From Leifsonia sp. C5G2 (GTDB lineage: Bacteria; Actinomycetota; Actinomycetes; Actinomycetales; Microbacteriaceae): DNA of 64,000 bases. Below are positions 35,724 through 44,458 of this stretch, in pieces. Position numbers and translations under genes: made by a program. Within the stretch, counting starts at the first letter, position 1; each line of letters opens with the position of its first letter. Location of the stretch: contig NZ_JABFMV010000013.1 of the NCBI RefSeq assembly GCF_013359685.1, positions 80,325-144,324 on the forward strand, written 5' to 3'. The notes beneath the pieces were generated by a model. The model worked only from the letters and a program-made list of their open reading frames with translations, was not told the origin of the DNA and did not search any database.

Positions 35724-35755
35724 GCGGCGACCGGATCCGAGGATCCGGTCGCCGC
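35724..35755 (-). terminator. 14-bp stem-loop after the SGN-repeat protein gene
   Basis: GCGGCGACCGGATC (35724-35737) pairs perfectly with 35742-35755 around CGAG, starting about 20 bp after the stop codon. There is no U-run, but the stem is strong and the position suits termination. Confidence 0.6.
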
Positions 35756-35774
35756 AGCAGGCGTTACCCTCGGG

Positions 35775-36344
35775 TCAGCGCCCCAGGACCGCGCCCAGGT
35801 CGCTGGTCCCGTTGAGACCCTTCAGGGCGTCGTTCACGGTCCCGTCGACCGAGTCGGTGACGGATGCGCCGAGGTCGCTCAGCGAGGTGCCCGTCGTGTT
35901 GCCCGAGCCGACCGGAGCCGTGACGTCGGTGCCGTTGCCGGCCGACGTGTCGTTCCCGGAGCCGACCGGGGTGGTGTTGCCGCTGGCGATCGGGGTCGAG
36001 TCGTTGCTCCCGACCGAGTTGCCGTCGGCCTGGTTGCCGCTGGCGACGGGGTTGCCGCTCGCGACGGGGCCGACGGTGTTCCCGCTGGCGTTGCCGCTGG
36101 CGACGGGACCCTCGACGAGGGGACCCACCGTGACCGGGGCGGACACGCTGTGCAGGATGTCCGACACGCTCAGGTAGTCGAGCGTGCGCGGGGCCACGGC
36201 CGTCGTCGCGGTCGTGGTGGGTGCGGTGTCGGTGTTGCTCCCCGTCTCCGCGTTCGCCGGAAGGGCGAGACCTCCCACGATCAGACCGGAGGCGACGACA
36301 GCCGCTCCGCCCAGGATCCCGACGCGCTTGGTGACGTTGTTCAT
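35775..36344 (-). CDS. Secreted low-complexity SGN-repeat protein
   Basis: 189 residues. Residues 1-32 form a Sec signal (KRVGILGGAAVVASGLIVGG then LALPANA before the cut). The middle is Thr/Ala-rich; residues ~80-155 carry seven [AG]SGN units in blocks such as GPVASGNASGNTVG and TPVGSGN; the C-terminus is a short amphipathic region (LSDLGASVTDSVDGTVNDAL). The Gly/Asn/Ser repeats recall surface-active or cell-wall proteins, but no family is recognised. A 7-bp hairpin lies in its 5' leader (36367-36386). Confidence 0.75.
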   Translation of the reverse strand: MNNVTKRVGILGGAAVVASGLIVGGLALPANAETGSNTDTAPTTTATTAVAPRTLDYLSVSDILHSVSAPVTVGPLVEGPVASGNASGNTVGPVASGNPVASGNQADGNSVGSNDSTPIASGNTTPVGSGNDTSAGNGTDVTAPVGSGNTTGTSLSDLGASVTDSVDGTVNDALKGLNGTSDLGAVLGR

Positions 36345-36574
36345 TCCGAACTCCCTTGCGTTGTGCGGCCGGGTCTGTTCCCGGCCGTCGGGAGTGGTCC
36401 GGAGGCGGGCGCCGCACGGATGGGACGATGTCCCCCGATGGAGGGGTTTCCCAGGTTTCTCCGGCGGCTCGGCACGCGGGACGACGGCAGCCGCGACTGC
36501 TGCATAGCCACAGGGAAGCCCCGTTCCTATACTTGCGGCCGAACGGCAGTCACCACGGTTTCAGGAGGTCCGAC

Positions 36575-37177
36575 ATGACCGATTCATCATCCACTCCCGC
36601 CGACCAGTCCGGCGCAGACGACACCGTCAGCGTGCGCGCGGCGGGCGTCAGCGACGGCGCCTACACCCTGCTCGCCGCCGACTTCGCGGACACGGACATC
36701 GCGATGGAGGCGTACGAGGAGCTCAAGAAGGTCGAGGACGGCGCGACCGTCAAGATCGACGGGGTCGTCGTCGTCCGGCGGGACGCCGGCGGCAAGCTCG
36801 AGGTGCAGAAGGCGACCGACCACAGCACCCGCGAGGGACTCGCCTGGGGCGCGGTCGGCGGTGCCGTCCTCGGCGTCCTGTTCCCGCCCTCGATCATCGG
36901 CAGCGCCCTCGTGGTCGGCGCCGGCGGCGGGATCTTCGGCAAGCTGCGGGAGCGCCACCACAAGAAGGAGCTGGCGAAGGAGCTCGAGGACTCGATCGAG
37001 CCCGGCCACTCCGGCATCATCGCCCTCGTCTCCAACCCCGGCGAGGTCAAGATCCGCAAGGCGCTCGAGAAGGCCGACCACATCGTCGAGAAGGCGATCG
37101 ACGATGCGGCGGCGGCCGACCTCAAGGCGGCGGGCAAGGACGCGTCCAGCGCGGGCGGCTCGGGCGACGACAAGTAG
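36575..37177 (+). CDS. DUF1269-type membrane-associated protein
   Basis: 200 residues from ATG 36575 with a perfect AGGAGG upstream. YTLLAADFADTDIAMEAYEE is the DUF1269 N-terminal fold, followed by KIDGVVVVRRDAGGKLEVQK and a Gly-rich hydrophobic stretch GAVGGAVLGVLFPPSIIGSA. The C-terminus is charged and helical. Function is unknown. A TATACT box (36528-36533) 40 bp upstream may be the -10. Confidence 0.85.
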   Translation: MTDSSSTPADQSGADDTVSVRAAGVSDGAYTLLAADFADTDIAMEAYEELKKVEDGATVKIDGVVVVRRDAGGKLEVQKATDHSTREGLAWGAVGGAVLGVLFPPSIIGSALVVGAGGGIFGKLRERHHKKELAKELEDSIEPGHSGIIALVSNPGEVKIRKALEKADHIVEKAIDDAAAADLKAAGKDASSAGGSGDDK

Positions 37178-37206
37178 CCGGGATCTCATCCCCTAAGCTC
37201 CGAAGC

Positions 37207-38112
37207 ATGAGGGATGTCATCCTGGTCTCCGGGGGCGCTGCGGTCACCCCGTTCACCACCCCGGAGCGTGCTGCTCGCCGGGGTCTCGCGGCGGGCAACA
37301 CCATGACGGCGCTCCGCGCGCGCCTGCTGTCGGCGGGAGCACGCACCTTCACCGCGCCGGCACGCGTGGGCGCGGGAACCGTGACCGAGGACACCGGGTG
37401 GGAGGGGTTCGGCGACGTCCCGTTCGAGCTCCCCGCCGAGCTGACGATCAATGCCGTCGGGACCCTGGCGGACGCCGGGACCTCCCTGCACGCCTTCCTC
37501 GGCCACCTGGCGGCGGAGTACGGGGTCACCGAGGCGGTGCTCGTCGGCCACTCCATGGGCGGGCTCTTCTCACGAGCCGCGATCGCCCGCAGCAGGACGC
37601 ACGGCTCCCCCGTCGCCATCCGCGGGCTGGTCACCATCGGCACGCCCTGGACCGGCTCCCTCCTCGGCGACCACCTCGCCGGCTCCATCACCCTGGAGGA
37701 CGCCCACCACGACCCCTTCACCGAGCGGATCCTGACCGAATCCGTCCGCTTCGCCCACGAGAACTCGCAGGGCGCCGCCGAGCAGGTCAGCGCGCCGTAC
37801 CTCAACGGCCCGGCGGGATGGAACGCCGCCCAGGCCGGTGTGCTGGACGGCATCCCCGTCACGGTCGTCGCCGGCGACTACTTCTCCGCCTACGACAGTC
37901 CTGACACGCTGTGGCCCCACGACGGACTGGTCGCGACCACGAGCGCGTCGGCGGTCGGAGTGGAGGCGCCCGTGATGGGTCCCCCGCAGCGCGCGGTGTT
38001 CCCCGACGTGCACAGCATCTTCTTCGCCGACGCGGTCGGCCTGCCGTGGGAGCGGGCCCTCACCTGGGATCCGGCCGTGGCAGACGTCGTCGTCGACGCC
38101 GTCCGGGACTAG
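37207..38112 (+). CDS. Alpha/beta-hydrolase, lipase/esterase-like
   Basis: 301 residues. The N-terminal VILVSGGAAVTPF supplies the oxyanion strand and AVLVGHSMGGLFSRAAIA the nucleophile elbow (Ser in GHSMGG). The general base is probably the His in FPDVHSIFFAD, and an Asp occurs in LWPHDGLVA. The lid region and GLVTIGTPWTGS resemble triacylglycerol lipase/PGAP1-like enzymes. No signal peptide is apparent, so it is probably intracellular. It follows the DUF1269 gene by 29 bp on the same strand. Confidence 0.82.
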   Translation: MRDVILVSGGAAVTPFTTPERAARRGLAAGNTMTALRARLLSAGARTFTAPARVGAGTVTEDTGWEGFGDVPFELPAELTINAVGTLADAGTSLHAFLGHLAAEYGVTEAVLVGHSMGGLFSRAAIARSRTHGSPVAIRGLVTIGTPWTGSLLGDHLAGSITLEDAHHDPFTERILTESVRFAHENSQGAAEQVSAPYLNGPAGWNAAQAGVLDGIPVTVVAGDYFSAYDSPDTLWPHDGLVATTSASAVGVEAPVMGPPQRAVFPDVHSIFFADAVGLPWERALTWDPAVADVVVDAVRD

Positions 38113-38241
38113 GTCATCCGCACGACGGGAGGCGATGTCCCGGTGGCCCAGCGCCCACGGGACTTTCGGCCCGGGCGGACGGTCGCCCGCTTGCGAGTCT
38201 TGATCGCCAGGTGAAGGTCGCAGGCGAACGAGGGAGACGAG

Positions 38242-38694
38242 TTGGAGCAGCAGGTTCCTGTCGAGGTGATCGAGGAGATCCCGACCCGGCCGAACTGGTT
38301 CGCCGTCCGCGCCGATCGTGCGCGCGCCCGACGCGCGGAGAAGCTGTTCAACGAGCAGATGCAGCAGCTGGCATAGCTGACCCGCTCGCTGGACTTCGAT
38401 TCGGGATTCGGGGCCATCAGCCTCGAACTCATCGGCCGCTCCGATGTCCCCCTGATCGAGGCCGACGTCCTCCGCGGATACGACGAGTACGCCGATGCGG
38501 TCGTCCTGCTGCAGGAGCGAATGGCCGAGCGCGATGGGACCGGCCTGCAGGATGAGGTCTCGCGCTGGCACGGAGTGGGCCAGGTCATCGGCCGCCACCT
38601 CGACGTCTGCGAGCCGCCCATCCGTCGCACGATCGAGGCGCAGCTCGCCGCCGACCAGGAGTGGCTCGACCGGATGCGACACCAGTCCCGGTGA
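38242..38694 (+). pseudogene. Small ORF interrupted by an in-frame amber codon
   Basis: A TTG start with AGGGAG five bases before it opens a frame reading EQQVPVEVIEEIPTRPNWFA, ending in EQMQQLA at TAG 38374-38376. Without any frameshift the same frame continues as LTRSLDFDSGFGAISLELIG through to ERMAERDGTGLQDEVSRWHG and stops at TGA 38692. Both halves have normal actinobacterial codon use and charged helical content, so a single 150-residue gene broken by one nonsense change is likely. Family not recognised. Confidence 0.6.
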
Positions 38695-38734
38695 CGGGAG
38701 GTCGACTCGCGAGCACGTGCGACACGGCTCGCAC

Positions 38735-39349
38735 TCATTCACCCACATGAACGGCGAGCGCCAGCTCAGGATAGTCGACGACCACTCCGTGCTGGTCGAC
38801 CTTCAGATCGGCGGCAAAGCCTCCGTCCGGAACCTCGTAGCGAACCGCCCCGCCCAGCGAGCTGTAAAGCTGCTCGCTCCGGAGTACCCGCAGACTCGGT
38901 ACATCGACCCAGGCGACGACGATCCGCTGTGCAGGGACATCGGTGCCGGTGAGGCCCAGCCGGCGAATCGGCATCGTGTTCGTCAGAGGGCACAAGCCGA
39001 GATCGCAGTCCAGCGCGCCATTCAGCGACGCCGGGTCGAACTCCGACGAGCTTGCTGTCGGGTCCTCCCCCTCGGCGATCCGGCGCGAAGCCCACACACC
39101 GCGGCGATCCCTCGTCAGGTCCAGAGAGCGGAACCAGCGGTGACCGTGCGCGGCGACAGTCAATCGCCGGGTCACCCACCCCTTGTCCACCTCGAGCCTC
39201 CAGGACGTCGCGTACTCCTCGGTGACCGACGAACCGTGCGCGAGCATCGAGTCGTGACCGAACTGCACGACAGCGTCGTCCACCCGGGTCACGTCGTCTC
39301 GGCCGCGCCACATGTACCGCCGCGGGGAGTCGTTCTGGCCGATCGACAT
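38735..39349 (-). CDS. Putative glycolipid-binding domain protein (DUF1089)
   Basis: 204 residues. YMWRGRDDVTRVDDAVVQF, RRLTVAAHGHRW, LDCDLGLCPLTNTMPIRRLG and VVAWVDVPSLRVLRSEQLY match the PF06475 (putative glycolipid-binding) family, a beta-barrel-like protein of unclear ligand. It follows the ArsR gene by 73 bp on the same strand and may be under its control. Confidence 0.87.
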   Translation of the reverse strand: MSIGQNDSPRRYMWRGRDDVTRVDDAVVQFGHDSMLAHGSSVTEEYATSWRLEVDKGWVTRRLTVAAHGHRWFRSLDLTRDRRGVWASRRIAEGEDPTASSSEFDPASLNGALDCDLGLCPLTNTMPIRRLGLTGTDVPAQRIVVAWVDVPSLRVLRSEQLYSSLGGAVRYEVPDGGFAADLKVDQHGVVVDYPELALAVHVGE

Positions 39350-39422
39350 AGTCAGTTGAGTCCGTTCTTCACAGCCCGTACCGTCGGGGACGCCGGACCG
39401 GCAATCTGCTGCCCGCCCACGA

Positions 39423-39749
39423 TCAGCTCCCCGAAGCGGCGCCGATTATCGCCTCGAGCAGCCCTGGGAACCGCGAAGCGAGTTCGTCGTCGCGGAGCGA
39501 GGTCCACCGACGGTTGCCGTCCTCGCGCTGACGGATCACGCCGGCCTCGCGCAGCACCTTGAAGTGATGACTGAGTGTGGACGGAGCGACGTCGACATCG
39601 AAGGTGCCGCAGGCGCGCTCGGGAGATGCCCAGAGCGTGCGGACGATGGTCATCCGGGTGGGATCGGAGAGAGCGTGCAGGACGTCGAGGACGTCGAAGT
39701 TCGCGGAGTCGGGGTGCGCCAGCACCTTTCGTCGCTGCGATCTGGGCAT
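39423..39749 (-). CDS. ArsR-type winged-helix repressor
   Basis: 108 residues from ATG 39749, with GAGGAGG five bases before it; an upstream in-frame start adds 11 residues but lacks a site. VLHALSDPTRMTIVRTLWAS and PSTLSHHFKVLREAGVIRQR form the winged helix-turn-helix. No metal-binding CxC is seen, so it probably senses something other than arsenite or cadmium. It is divergent from the CPBP protease gene, with a palindrome in the shared promoter. Confidence 0.9.
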   Translation of the reverse strand: MPRSQRRKVLAHPDSANFDVLDVLHALSDPTRMTIVRTLWASPERACGTFDVDVAPSTLSHHFKVLREAGVIRQREDGNRRWTSLRDDELASRFPGLLEAIIGAASGS

Positions 39750-39794
39750 GCATTCCTCCTCGGCGTGCGTCAAGCGTAACAAGTTGTACTATGT

Positions 39795-39823
39795 TTGTCA
39801 TTCGACGAATGTCGAAATACTAA
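39795..39823 (+). promoter_or_regulatory. Promoter with operator in the spacer, shared by the ArsR and CPBP genes
   Basis: On the plus strand TTGTCA (39795-39800) and TACTAA (39818-39823) are spaced by 17 bp, and the perfect palindrome TTCGAC-N4-GTCGAA (39801-39816) fills that spacer; the nested CATTCGACGAATG (39799-39811) is also symmetrical. On the minus strand ATGACA and TACGCT suggest the ArsR promoter with the same palindrome over its -35. One bound dimer would shut both. Confidence 0.7.
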
Positions 39824-39957
39824 GCATCGACTGCTCCACCGACTCCCAGCTGCCCCTCCTTGGCCGGCACGTCCTCTGCTATAACTTCTCCCTGAGAGAC
39901 CTCACACGCCGTGTTCTCTCGACTCTGGGGGCATCGAACGACAGAAAGGCATGACAC

Positions 39958-40755
39958 ATGAAACGCCACCCCCTGGTCGTGTTCTTCATTGCGGCATTCG
40001 CCTTCCCCTGGCTGATCTGGGGGACCACCCTCGCTCAGCAGGCCGGACTGATCGGTTGGCATATCCCGGAGGCGCTCGGGTTCTGGATCGGCCTCCCGCT
40101 CGCCACGTACGGCACAGCCGCGCTCACCGGCGGATGGCCGGCCGTCAGAGATCTCCTGCTGCGACTCATCCGCGTCAGAGTGCACCCGCTCTGGTACGTC
40201 GTCGCGGTCGGGCTCCCCGCCGCCATCGCGGCAGCCGCGGTCGGCTTGGGATTCCTCCTCTCGACGCCCGCGGCGATCGGCACCCTGCTCCCGGCGAGCG
40301 CACTCGTGGGCGCGCTCCTGCTCAACTGCTGGGAGTGGTTGATCACCGAGGAGACCTCCTGGCGGGGATACGCCCTTCCCCGGCTTCAGCGCCGCTTCGA
40401 CCCGCTCACGGCCTCGCTCATCCTGGGCGTTCTGTGGGCCCTCTGGCACCTGCCGCTGTTCTTCATCAGCGACAGCTTCCAATCGCGTATCCCCTTCGTC
40501 GGCTTCGCCCTCTCCACCGTCGCGACGTCGGTGTTGATCGGGTGGCTGTTCAATCACGCGCGCGGCAGCGTCCTGCTGGTTGCGCTCTTCCACGGCTTCA
40601 CGGATGTGTCGATCGCATTCACCGGAGTTCTGACTTCCGGGCCGGTGCTCTTCTGGGTGACCGTGAGCATCCAGATCATTCTCGCCGCGGCCGTCTCGGT
40701 CGACCTGTTCCGGCGCGACCGCGAGTCGCCAGAGCTTCCCGCTACCACAACCTGA
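39958..40755 (+). CDS. CPBP family intramembrane metalloprotease
   Basis: 265 residues with about seven membrane helices. The three motifs of the family are present: EETSWRGYALPRLQ (metal-binding Glu pair), WALWHLPLFF and the later LFHGFTD. Members act in prenylated-protein processing, bacteriocin immunity or stress signalling. The leader from the predicted promoter is about 130 nt. The ArsR-type repressor upstream probably controls it. Confidence 0.9.
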   Translation: MKRHPLVVFFIAAFAFPWLIWGTTLAQQAGLIGWHIPEALGFWIGLPLATYGTAALTGGWPAVRDLLLRLIRVRVHPLWYVVAVGLPAAIAAAAVGLGFLLSTPAAIGTLLPASALVGALLLNCWEWLITEETSWRGYALPRLQRRFDPLTASLILGVLWALWHLPLFFISDSFQSRIPFVGFALSTVATSVLIGWLFNHARGSVLLVALFHGFTDVSIAFTGVLTSGPVLFWVTVSIQIILAAAVSVDLFRRDRESPELPATTT

Positions 40756-40786
40756 TCGATCCGCGAGACAGCGTACGGAGGCGAGC

Positions 40787-41419
40787 GTGAGGATTCACGA
40801 CACCTACCTGAAGACCATGGTCGAGACGCGAGACATGGACCGCCTCGTGTTCTTCAGCGACGCGGTCTTCGCCATCGCGATGACCCTGCTCATCGTCGAG
40901 CTGCGCATTCCGGACGTACCGGGCGCCGAACTCGGACCGGCGCTGACGGCCTTGATTCCCGGGTACCTGACCTTCGTGCTCAGCTTCGTCGTGGTGGGGA
41001 TCGCCTGGATGTCTCACCACCGGAAGTTCCGCGTGATCATCCGCCAAGACCGCAACCTCCCGCGGATCAACCTCCTTCTGCTGCTGTTCGTGGCGACAGT
41101 GCCCCTGCCCACGGGAATCCTCGGAAGCTACGGGGACACCGTCCCCGCGGTGTGCCTCTACGCAGCAACGATTTCGGCCCTAGGATTCTCCCTCACCCTG
41201 ATCTGGGTGCACAGCCGCCGCCGGGGCCTCATCGACGAAGCGCTGCCCGAAGTCGTATACCGGTACGTGCTCGTGCAGTCCCTGCCCGTCCCCACCGTGT
41301 TCGCATTCTCCATTCCGCTGGCCCTCCTCGCTGGTGCCACTGCCGCTGAGATCGCGTGGGCCGCATCGTTCCTGTTCGCTGTGGTCGTCCGACTGACCTA
41401 TGGACGGCGCCAGGTATGA
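40787..41419 (+). CDS. TMEM175-type potassium channel (DUF1211)
   Basis: 210 residues from GTG 40787 with GGAGG five bases upstream. The first helix carries the TMEM175 filter motif MDRLVFFSDAVFAIAMTLLI; about six membrane helices follow. Bacterial members are K+-selective leak channels. It lies 31 bp after the CPBP gene and may be cotranscribed. Confidence 0.9.
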   Translation: MRIHDTYLKTMVETRDMDRLVFFSDAVFAIAMTLLIVELRIPDVPGAELGPALTALIPGYLTFVLSFVVVGIAWMSHHRKFRVIIRQDRNLPRINLLLLLFVATVPLPTGILGSYGDTVPAVCLYAATISALGFSLTLIWVHSRRRGLIDEALPEVVYRYVLVQSLPVPTVFAFSIPLALLAGATAAEIAWAASFLFAVVVRLTYGRRQV

Positions 41420-41562
41420 AGGACGGCCCGATCGAGCCGGCCAGGGAACCTCGCAGCGAGCGCGACGCATGGAGTGGGCGCCGGTTCGGTATGCTGCGGA
41501 CCCCCATGCCGACGCTCTCACATCTGCCCCCGCTCGCCGACAACGAAGGACTTGCCGCATGA
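41416..41562 (+). CDS. Possible 48-codon linking ORF
   Basis: An ATG overlapping the channel stop (ATGA, 41416-41419) opens a 48-residue frame (MKDGPIEPAREPRSERDAWS at the start) whose TGA in turn overlaps the DUF4865 start (ATGA, 41559-41562). The double overlap is what a translationally coupled gene would show, but the peptide is Pro/Arg-rich with no recognisable fold, so it may serve only to pass ribosomes along or be chance. Confidence 0.35.
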   Translation: MKDGPIEPAREPRSERDAWSGRRFGMLRTPMPTLSHLPPLADNEGLAA

Positions 41563-42134
41563 TCGCCGCCCAGTACGAGATCGTCCTCCCAGCCGACTAC
41601 GACATGGAGGTCATCCGGCGCCGCGTGCGCGAACGCGGAAGCGCGCTCGATGCCCGGGTAGGGCTCGGATTGAAGGCCTACCTCGTCCGAGACGTCGCCG
41701 ACGGATCAGCCGTCAACTCCTACTCCCCGTTCTACCTCTGGCGCGAGCCCGCCGCCCTGGCCGCATTCCACTGGGGCGGTCAAGGCTTCTCCGGAATCGT
41801 TCGTGACTTCGGCCGACCCGTCGTGCGCACGTGGGTCGGTGGAGGGTTCGCACGCGGTGTCGCATTCCCGGCGTCGCCCGCTTACGCTCTCGTGCGCACA
41901 CGGTCGATTCCGCCCGCGGTCGATCCGGTCGAGACCGCGCAACTGCTGTCCCAGCGCAGTGTCGACAGTCTCGGGGAGAACGTGCACTCGCGCGCCTGGG
42001 GCATCGACCCGAGCGGGTGGCAGTCGGTCGAGTTCACCTTGCTCGCACAGCATCCCGGCGGGGCCCCAGACCCCGAGGCGACTCTCTATTCCGTGCTGCA
42101 CCTCTCATCACCGGAGATCGAGGCCCTGCAGTGA
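41559..42134 (+). CDS. DUF4865 family protein
   Basis: 191 residues from ATG 41559. MIAAQYEIVLPADYDMEVIR, AYLVRDVADGSAVNSYSPFY and LWREPAALAAFHWGGQGFSG are the DUF4865 pattern; the fold resembles a duplicated ABM/YdhR-like ferredoxin domain. Function is unknown. It may have its own -10 (TATGCT about 70 bp upstream) as well as read-through from the channel gene. Confidence 0.82.
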   Translation: MIAAQYEIVLPADYDMEVIRRRVRERGSALDARVGLGLKAYLVRDVADGSAVNSYSPFYLWREPAALAAFHWGGQGFSGIVRDFGRPVVRTWVGGGFARGVAFPASPAYALVRTRSIPPAVDPVETAQLLSQRSVDSLGENVHSRAWGIDPSGWQSVEFTLLAQHPGGAPDPEATLYSVLHLSSPEIEALQ

Positions 42135-42219
42135 CAGCCGACCATTCCGTTTCCTCGCCAGTCCTCACTTCCTCGTCCTTGACCCGCACCCCATCGCCGG
42201 CTGCGCAGACGGGAGGGCG

Positions 42220-44382
42220 TCAGTCCACTGCCGTCGCCTCCACCAGCCACACCGTGTCGGGATAGGACACCGGCGCCAGCAGACCGGCGCGTTCGAGAGC
42301 CGCGCCGGTGAGCACGACACCGTCGGCGCCGGCTGCCCACGGCGGCATCGGCGCCTCACCGCGCGGCGCTCCCCACGGCAGGAGCCGCACGCGGTAGCGG
42401 CGATCGGCGGCGAGGCCACGCAGGGTCACCCGCCCGATCGGCGCGACGTCGGACCGGCCGACGTATGCGAGCGAGAACAGCGCTCGGGCGCGGTCGGGCG
42501 CGACGACGCCGCTCACCAGCAGGGAGGCGTCCACCTCGTCCATCCGCACCAGCTCACCGCCGTGGAGCAGGTCGCGCTCGGCTCGGTGGAAGGCGATCCA
42601 GTCCTTCAGCTCGGCGAGCTCGGCGGCGGTCGCGGCGGTGAGGTCCCATTCGATGCCGAAGTGGCCGAAGAGGGCGGTGGCCGCCCGGAAGCCCAGCGTG
42701 TGCACGCGGTGCGTGGTGTGCGAGCGGCCCGAGGCGACATGAGCCCCCAGAAGCTCGGGAGGGAGCAGCTGCTGCGTCCACCGCATCATGCCCTGCCGCT
42801 CCAGCGGGTCGATGCAGTCGGACACCCAGACGCGGTCGGTACGCTCGATCACCCCGAGGTCCACGCGGGCGCCTCCGGAGCTGCACGACTCGATCTCGAG
42901 CCCGGGGAAGCGCGCCTTCAGCTCGTCCATCAGCCGGTAGACGGCGAGGGTCTGCGCGTGCACTCCCGGTCGGCCGCTCGGGGCGATGCCCGCATCCACG
43001 AGGTCGCGGTTGTGGTCCCACTTGATGTAGGCGATGTCGTTGTGCGCCAGGATGTCGGACATCCGCTCCAGGATGTACGCGTACGCCTCCGGCAGCGCGA
43101 GGTCGAGCACCTGCTGGCGCCGCGCCTCCACCGGGAGTCGCCCGCCGGTCTGGAGGACCCAGTCGGGATGCGCTCTGGCCAGGTCGGACTCCGGGTTCAC
43201 CATCTCGGGCTCGAACCACAGGCCGAACTCCATGCCGAGCGACCGGACATGGTCGATCAGCGGCGTGAGCCCGTGCGGCCAGACGTCCTCGTCGACGTAC
43301 CAGTCACCGAGGCCGGCATCGTCGTTGCGGCGGTGCCGGAACCAGCCGTCGTCGAGCACGTACCGCTCCACGCCCAGCTCCGCCGCGCGGTCCGCGAGCG
43401 CGGTGAGCTTCGCCAGGTCGTGATCGAAGTAGACCGCCTCCCAGACGTTCAGCGTCACCGGGCGCGGCCGCCGAGGATGCCGGGGCCGGGCGCGCAGCAT
43501 CCGGTGGAGCCGGTGCGCCTGGTCGTCGAGCCCGTCGCCGTACACTCCGTAGACCCACGGCGTCCGGTAGCTCTCGCCGGGCTCGAGCACGAGCTCGCCC
43601 GGGAGCAGCAGCTCGCCCCCGCCGAGCACCTGCTCGCCGCTGGAGAGCCGCTCGGCCCAGTGGCGGTGGTCGCCGCTGAAGCCGACGTGCAGCCCCCAGA
43701 CCTCGCCGCGGGCGAAGCCGAACCCGGACTCGCCGACGGTGAGCAGGGTCGCGGCGTCCGCACCGGTGCGGCCGCGGCGGCCCTCGCGCAGATGCGCGCC
43801 CACGGTCAGCGGCGAGCGCTGGGGGGACCGCTCCTTGCCCCAGCGGCCGGCGAAGTCGAGGACCTCGCGGGCGCGCGGAGGCACCGGGAGGGCGAGGGAC
43901 AGCTCGTCGAGGCGGTAGCGGTCGCCCTCGTTCGTGAGGGTGGCCGCCAGCCGCAGCACCCCCTCCGGAGTCAGCTCCACGTCGAGGTCGAGCGCGAGCC
44001 GGGCGTGGTCGTCCCGCGCGGAGATGCGCACAGTGCCGCCGGGCACGGTCAGGAGGCCCGCGTTCGGGGCGGCGCCGGACGCCTCCACACCGGTGACGCG
44101 GAAGAGCGGCGACCACGCACCGCCGTCGTCCCGGTTGCCGCTCAGCCCCGGGCGCCCCAGCCAGCCCGTGTGCTGCTCGGGCAGCACCGAGAGCCGTACC
44201 GGCACGTCGGGCGTGTTGGGCACCACCGGATGGGCGCCGGCGGCGACGATCGCCGCCGCATCGGCCGCGTCGATCCCGCCGAGCGCCGCCCCCCAGTGGG
44301 CCACGGCCGGCAGCCGGTCGCCGGCGACGTCGAGCAGCACACTCACCCCGCCCGCGGTCAGATGGATGCTCTCCAGGGACAC
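42220..44382 (-). CDS. Alpha-galactosidase, GH36
   Basis: 720 residues, full length for GH36. The start is GTG 44382, five bases after AGGAGG. A beta-sandwich N-domain is followed by the barrel with ERYVLDDGWFRHRRND, GLWFEPEMVNPESDLAR, the nucleophile Asp of AYIKWDHNRD (about residue 456) and the acid/base Asp of WVSDCIDPLERQ (about 522). No signal peptide, so it works on imported melibiose/raffinose-type sugars. It is last in the galactoside operon after a 14-bp stem-loop. Confidence 0.95.
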   Translation of the reverse strand: MSLESIHLTAGGVSVLLDVAGDRLPAVAHWGAALGGIDAADAAAIVAAGAHPVVPNTPDVPVRLSVLPEQHTGWLGRPGLSGNRDDGGAWSPLFRVTGVEASGAAPNAGLLTVPGGTVRISARDDHARLALDLDVELTPEGVLRLAATLTNEGDRYRLDELSLALPVPPRAREVLDFAGRWGKERSPQRSPLTVGAHLREGRRGRTGADAATLLTVGESGFGFARGEVWGLHVGFSGDHRHWAERLSSGEQVLGGGELLLPGELVLEPGESYRTPWVYGVYGDGLDDQAHRLHRMLRARPRHPRRPRPVTLNVWEAVYFDHDLAKLTALADRAAELGVERYVLDDGWFRHRRNDDAGLGDWYVDEDVWPHGLTPLIDHVRSLGMEFGLWFEPEMVNPESDLARAHPDWVLQTGGRLPVEARRQQVLDLALPEAYAYILERMSDILAHNDIAYIKWDHNRDLVDAGIAPSGRPGVHAQTLAVYRLMDELKARFPGLEIESCSSGGARVDLGVIERTDRVWVSDCIDPLERQGMMRWTQQLLPPELLGAHVASGRSHTTHRVHTLGFRAATALFGHFGIEWDLTAATAAELAELKDWIAFHRAERDLLHGGELVRMDEVDASLLVSGVVAPDRARALFSLAYVGRSDVAPIGRVTLRGLAADRRYRVRLLPWGAPRGEAPMPPWAAGADGVVLTGAALERAGLLAPVSYPDTVWLVEATAVD

Positions 44383-44403
44383 GCGGTCCTCCTTCTCACG
44401 TCA

Positions 44404-44434
44404 GGACGGGGCAGGCGATGCGCCTGCCCCGTCC
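44404..44434 (-). terminator. Stem-loop between the binding-protein and alpha-galactosidase genes
   Basis: A perfect 14-bp stem (GGACGGGGCAGGCG at 44404-44417, complement at 44421-44434) with a 3-nt loop begins 24 bp after the binding-protein stop. There is no U-run and the next ribosome-binding site follows at once, so processing/stabilisation or partial termination is likely. Confidence 0.65.
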
Positions 44435-44458
44435 ATCTTCGTCGCCGTCAGGCGCTGG

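Noticed and set aside
38109..38738. Minus-strand open frame of about 200 codons opposite the amber-split gene
   Set aside because: Ser/Arg-rich with no pattern; the plus-strand frame has a ribosome site and natural protein composition on both sides of the stop.
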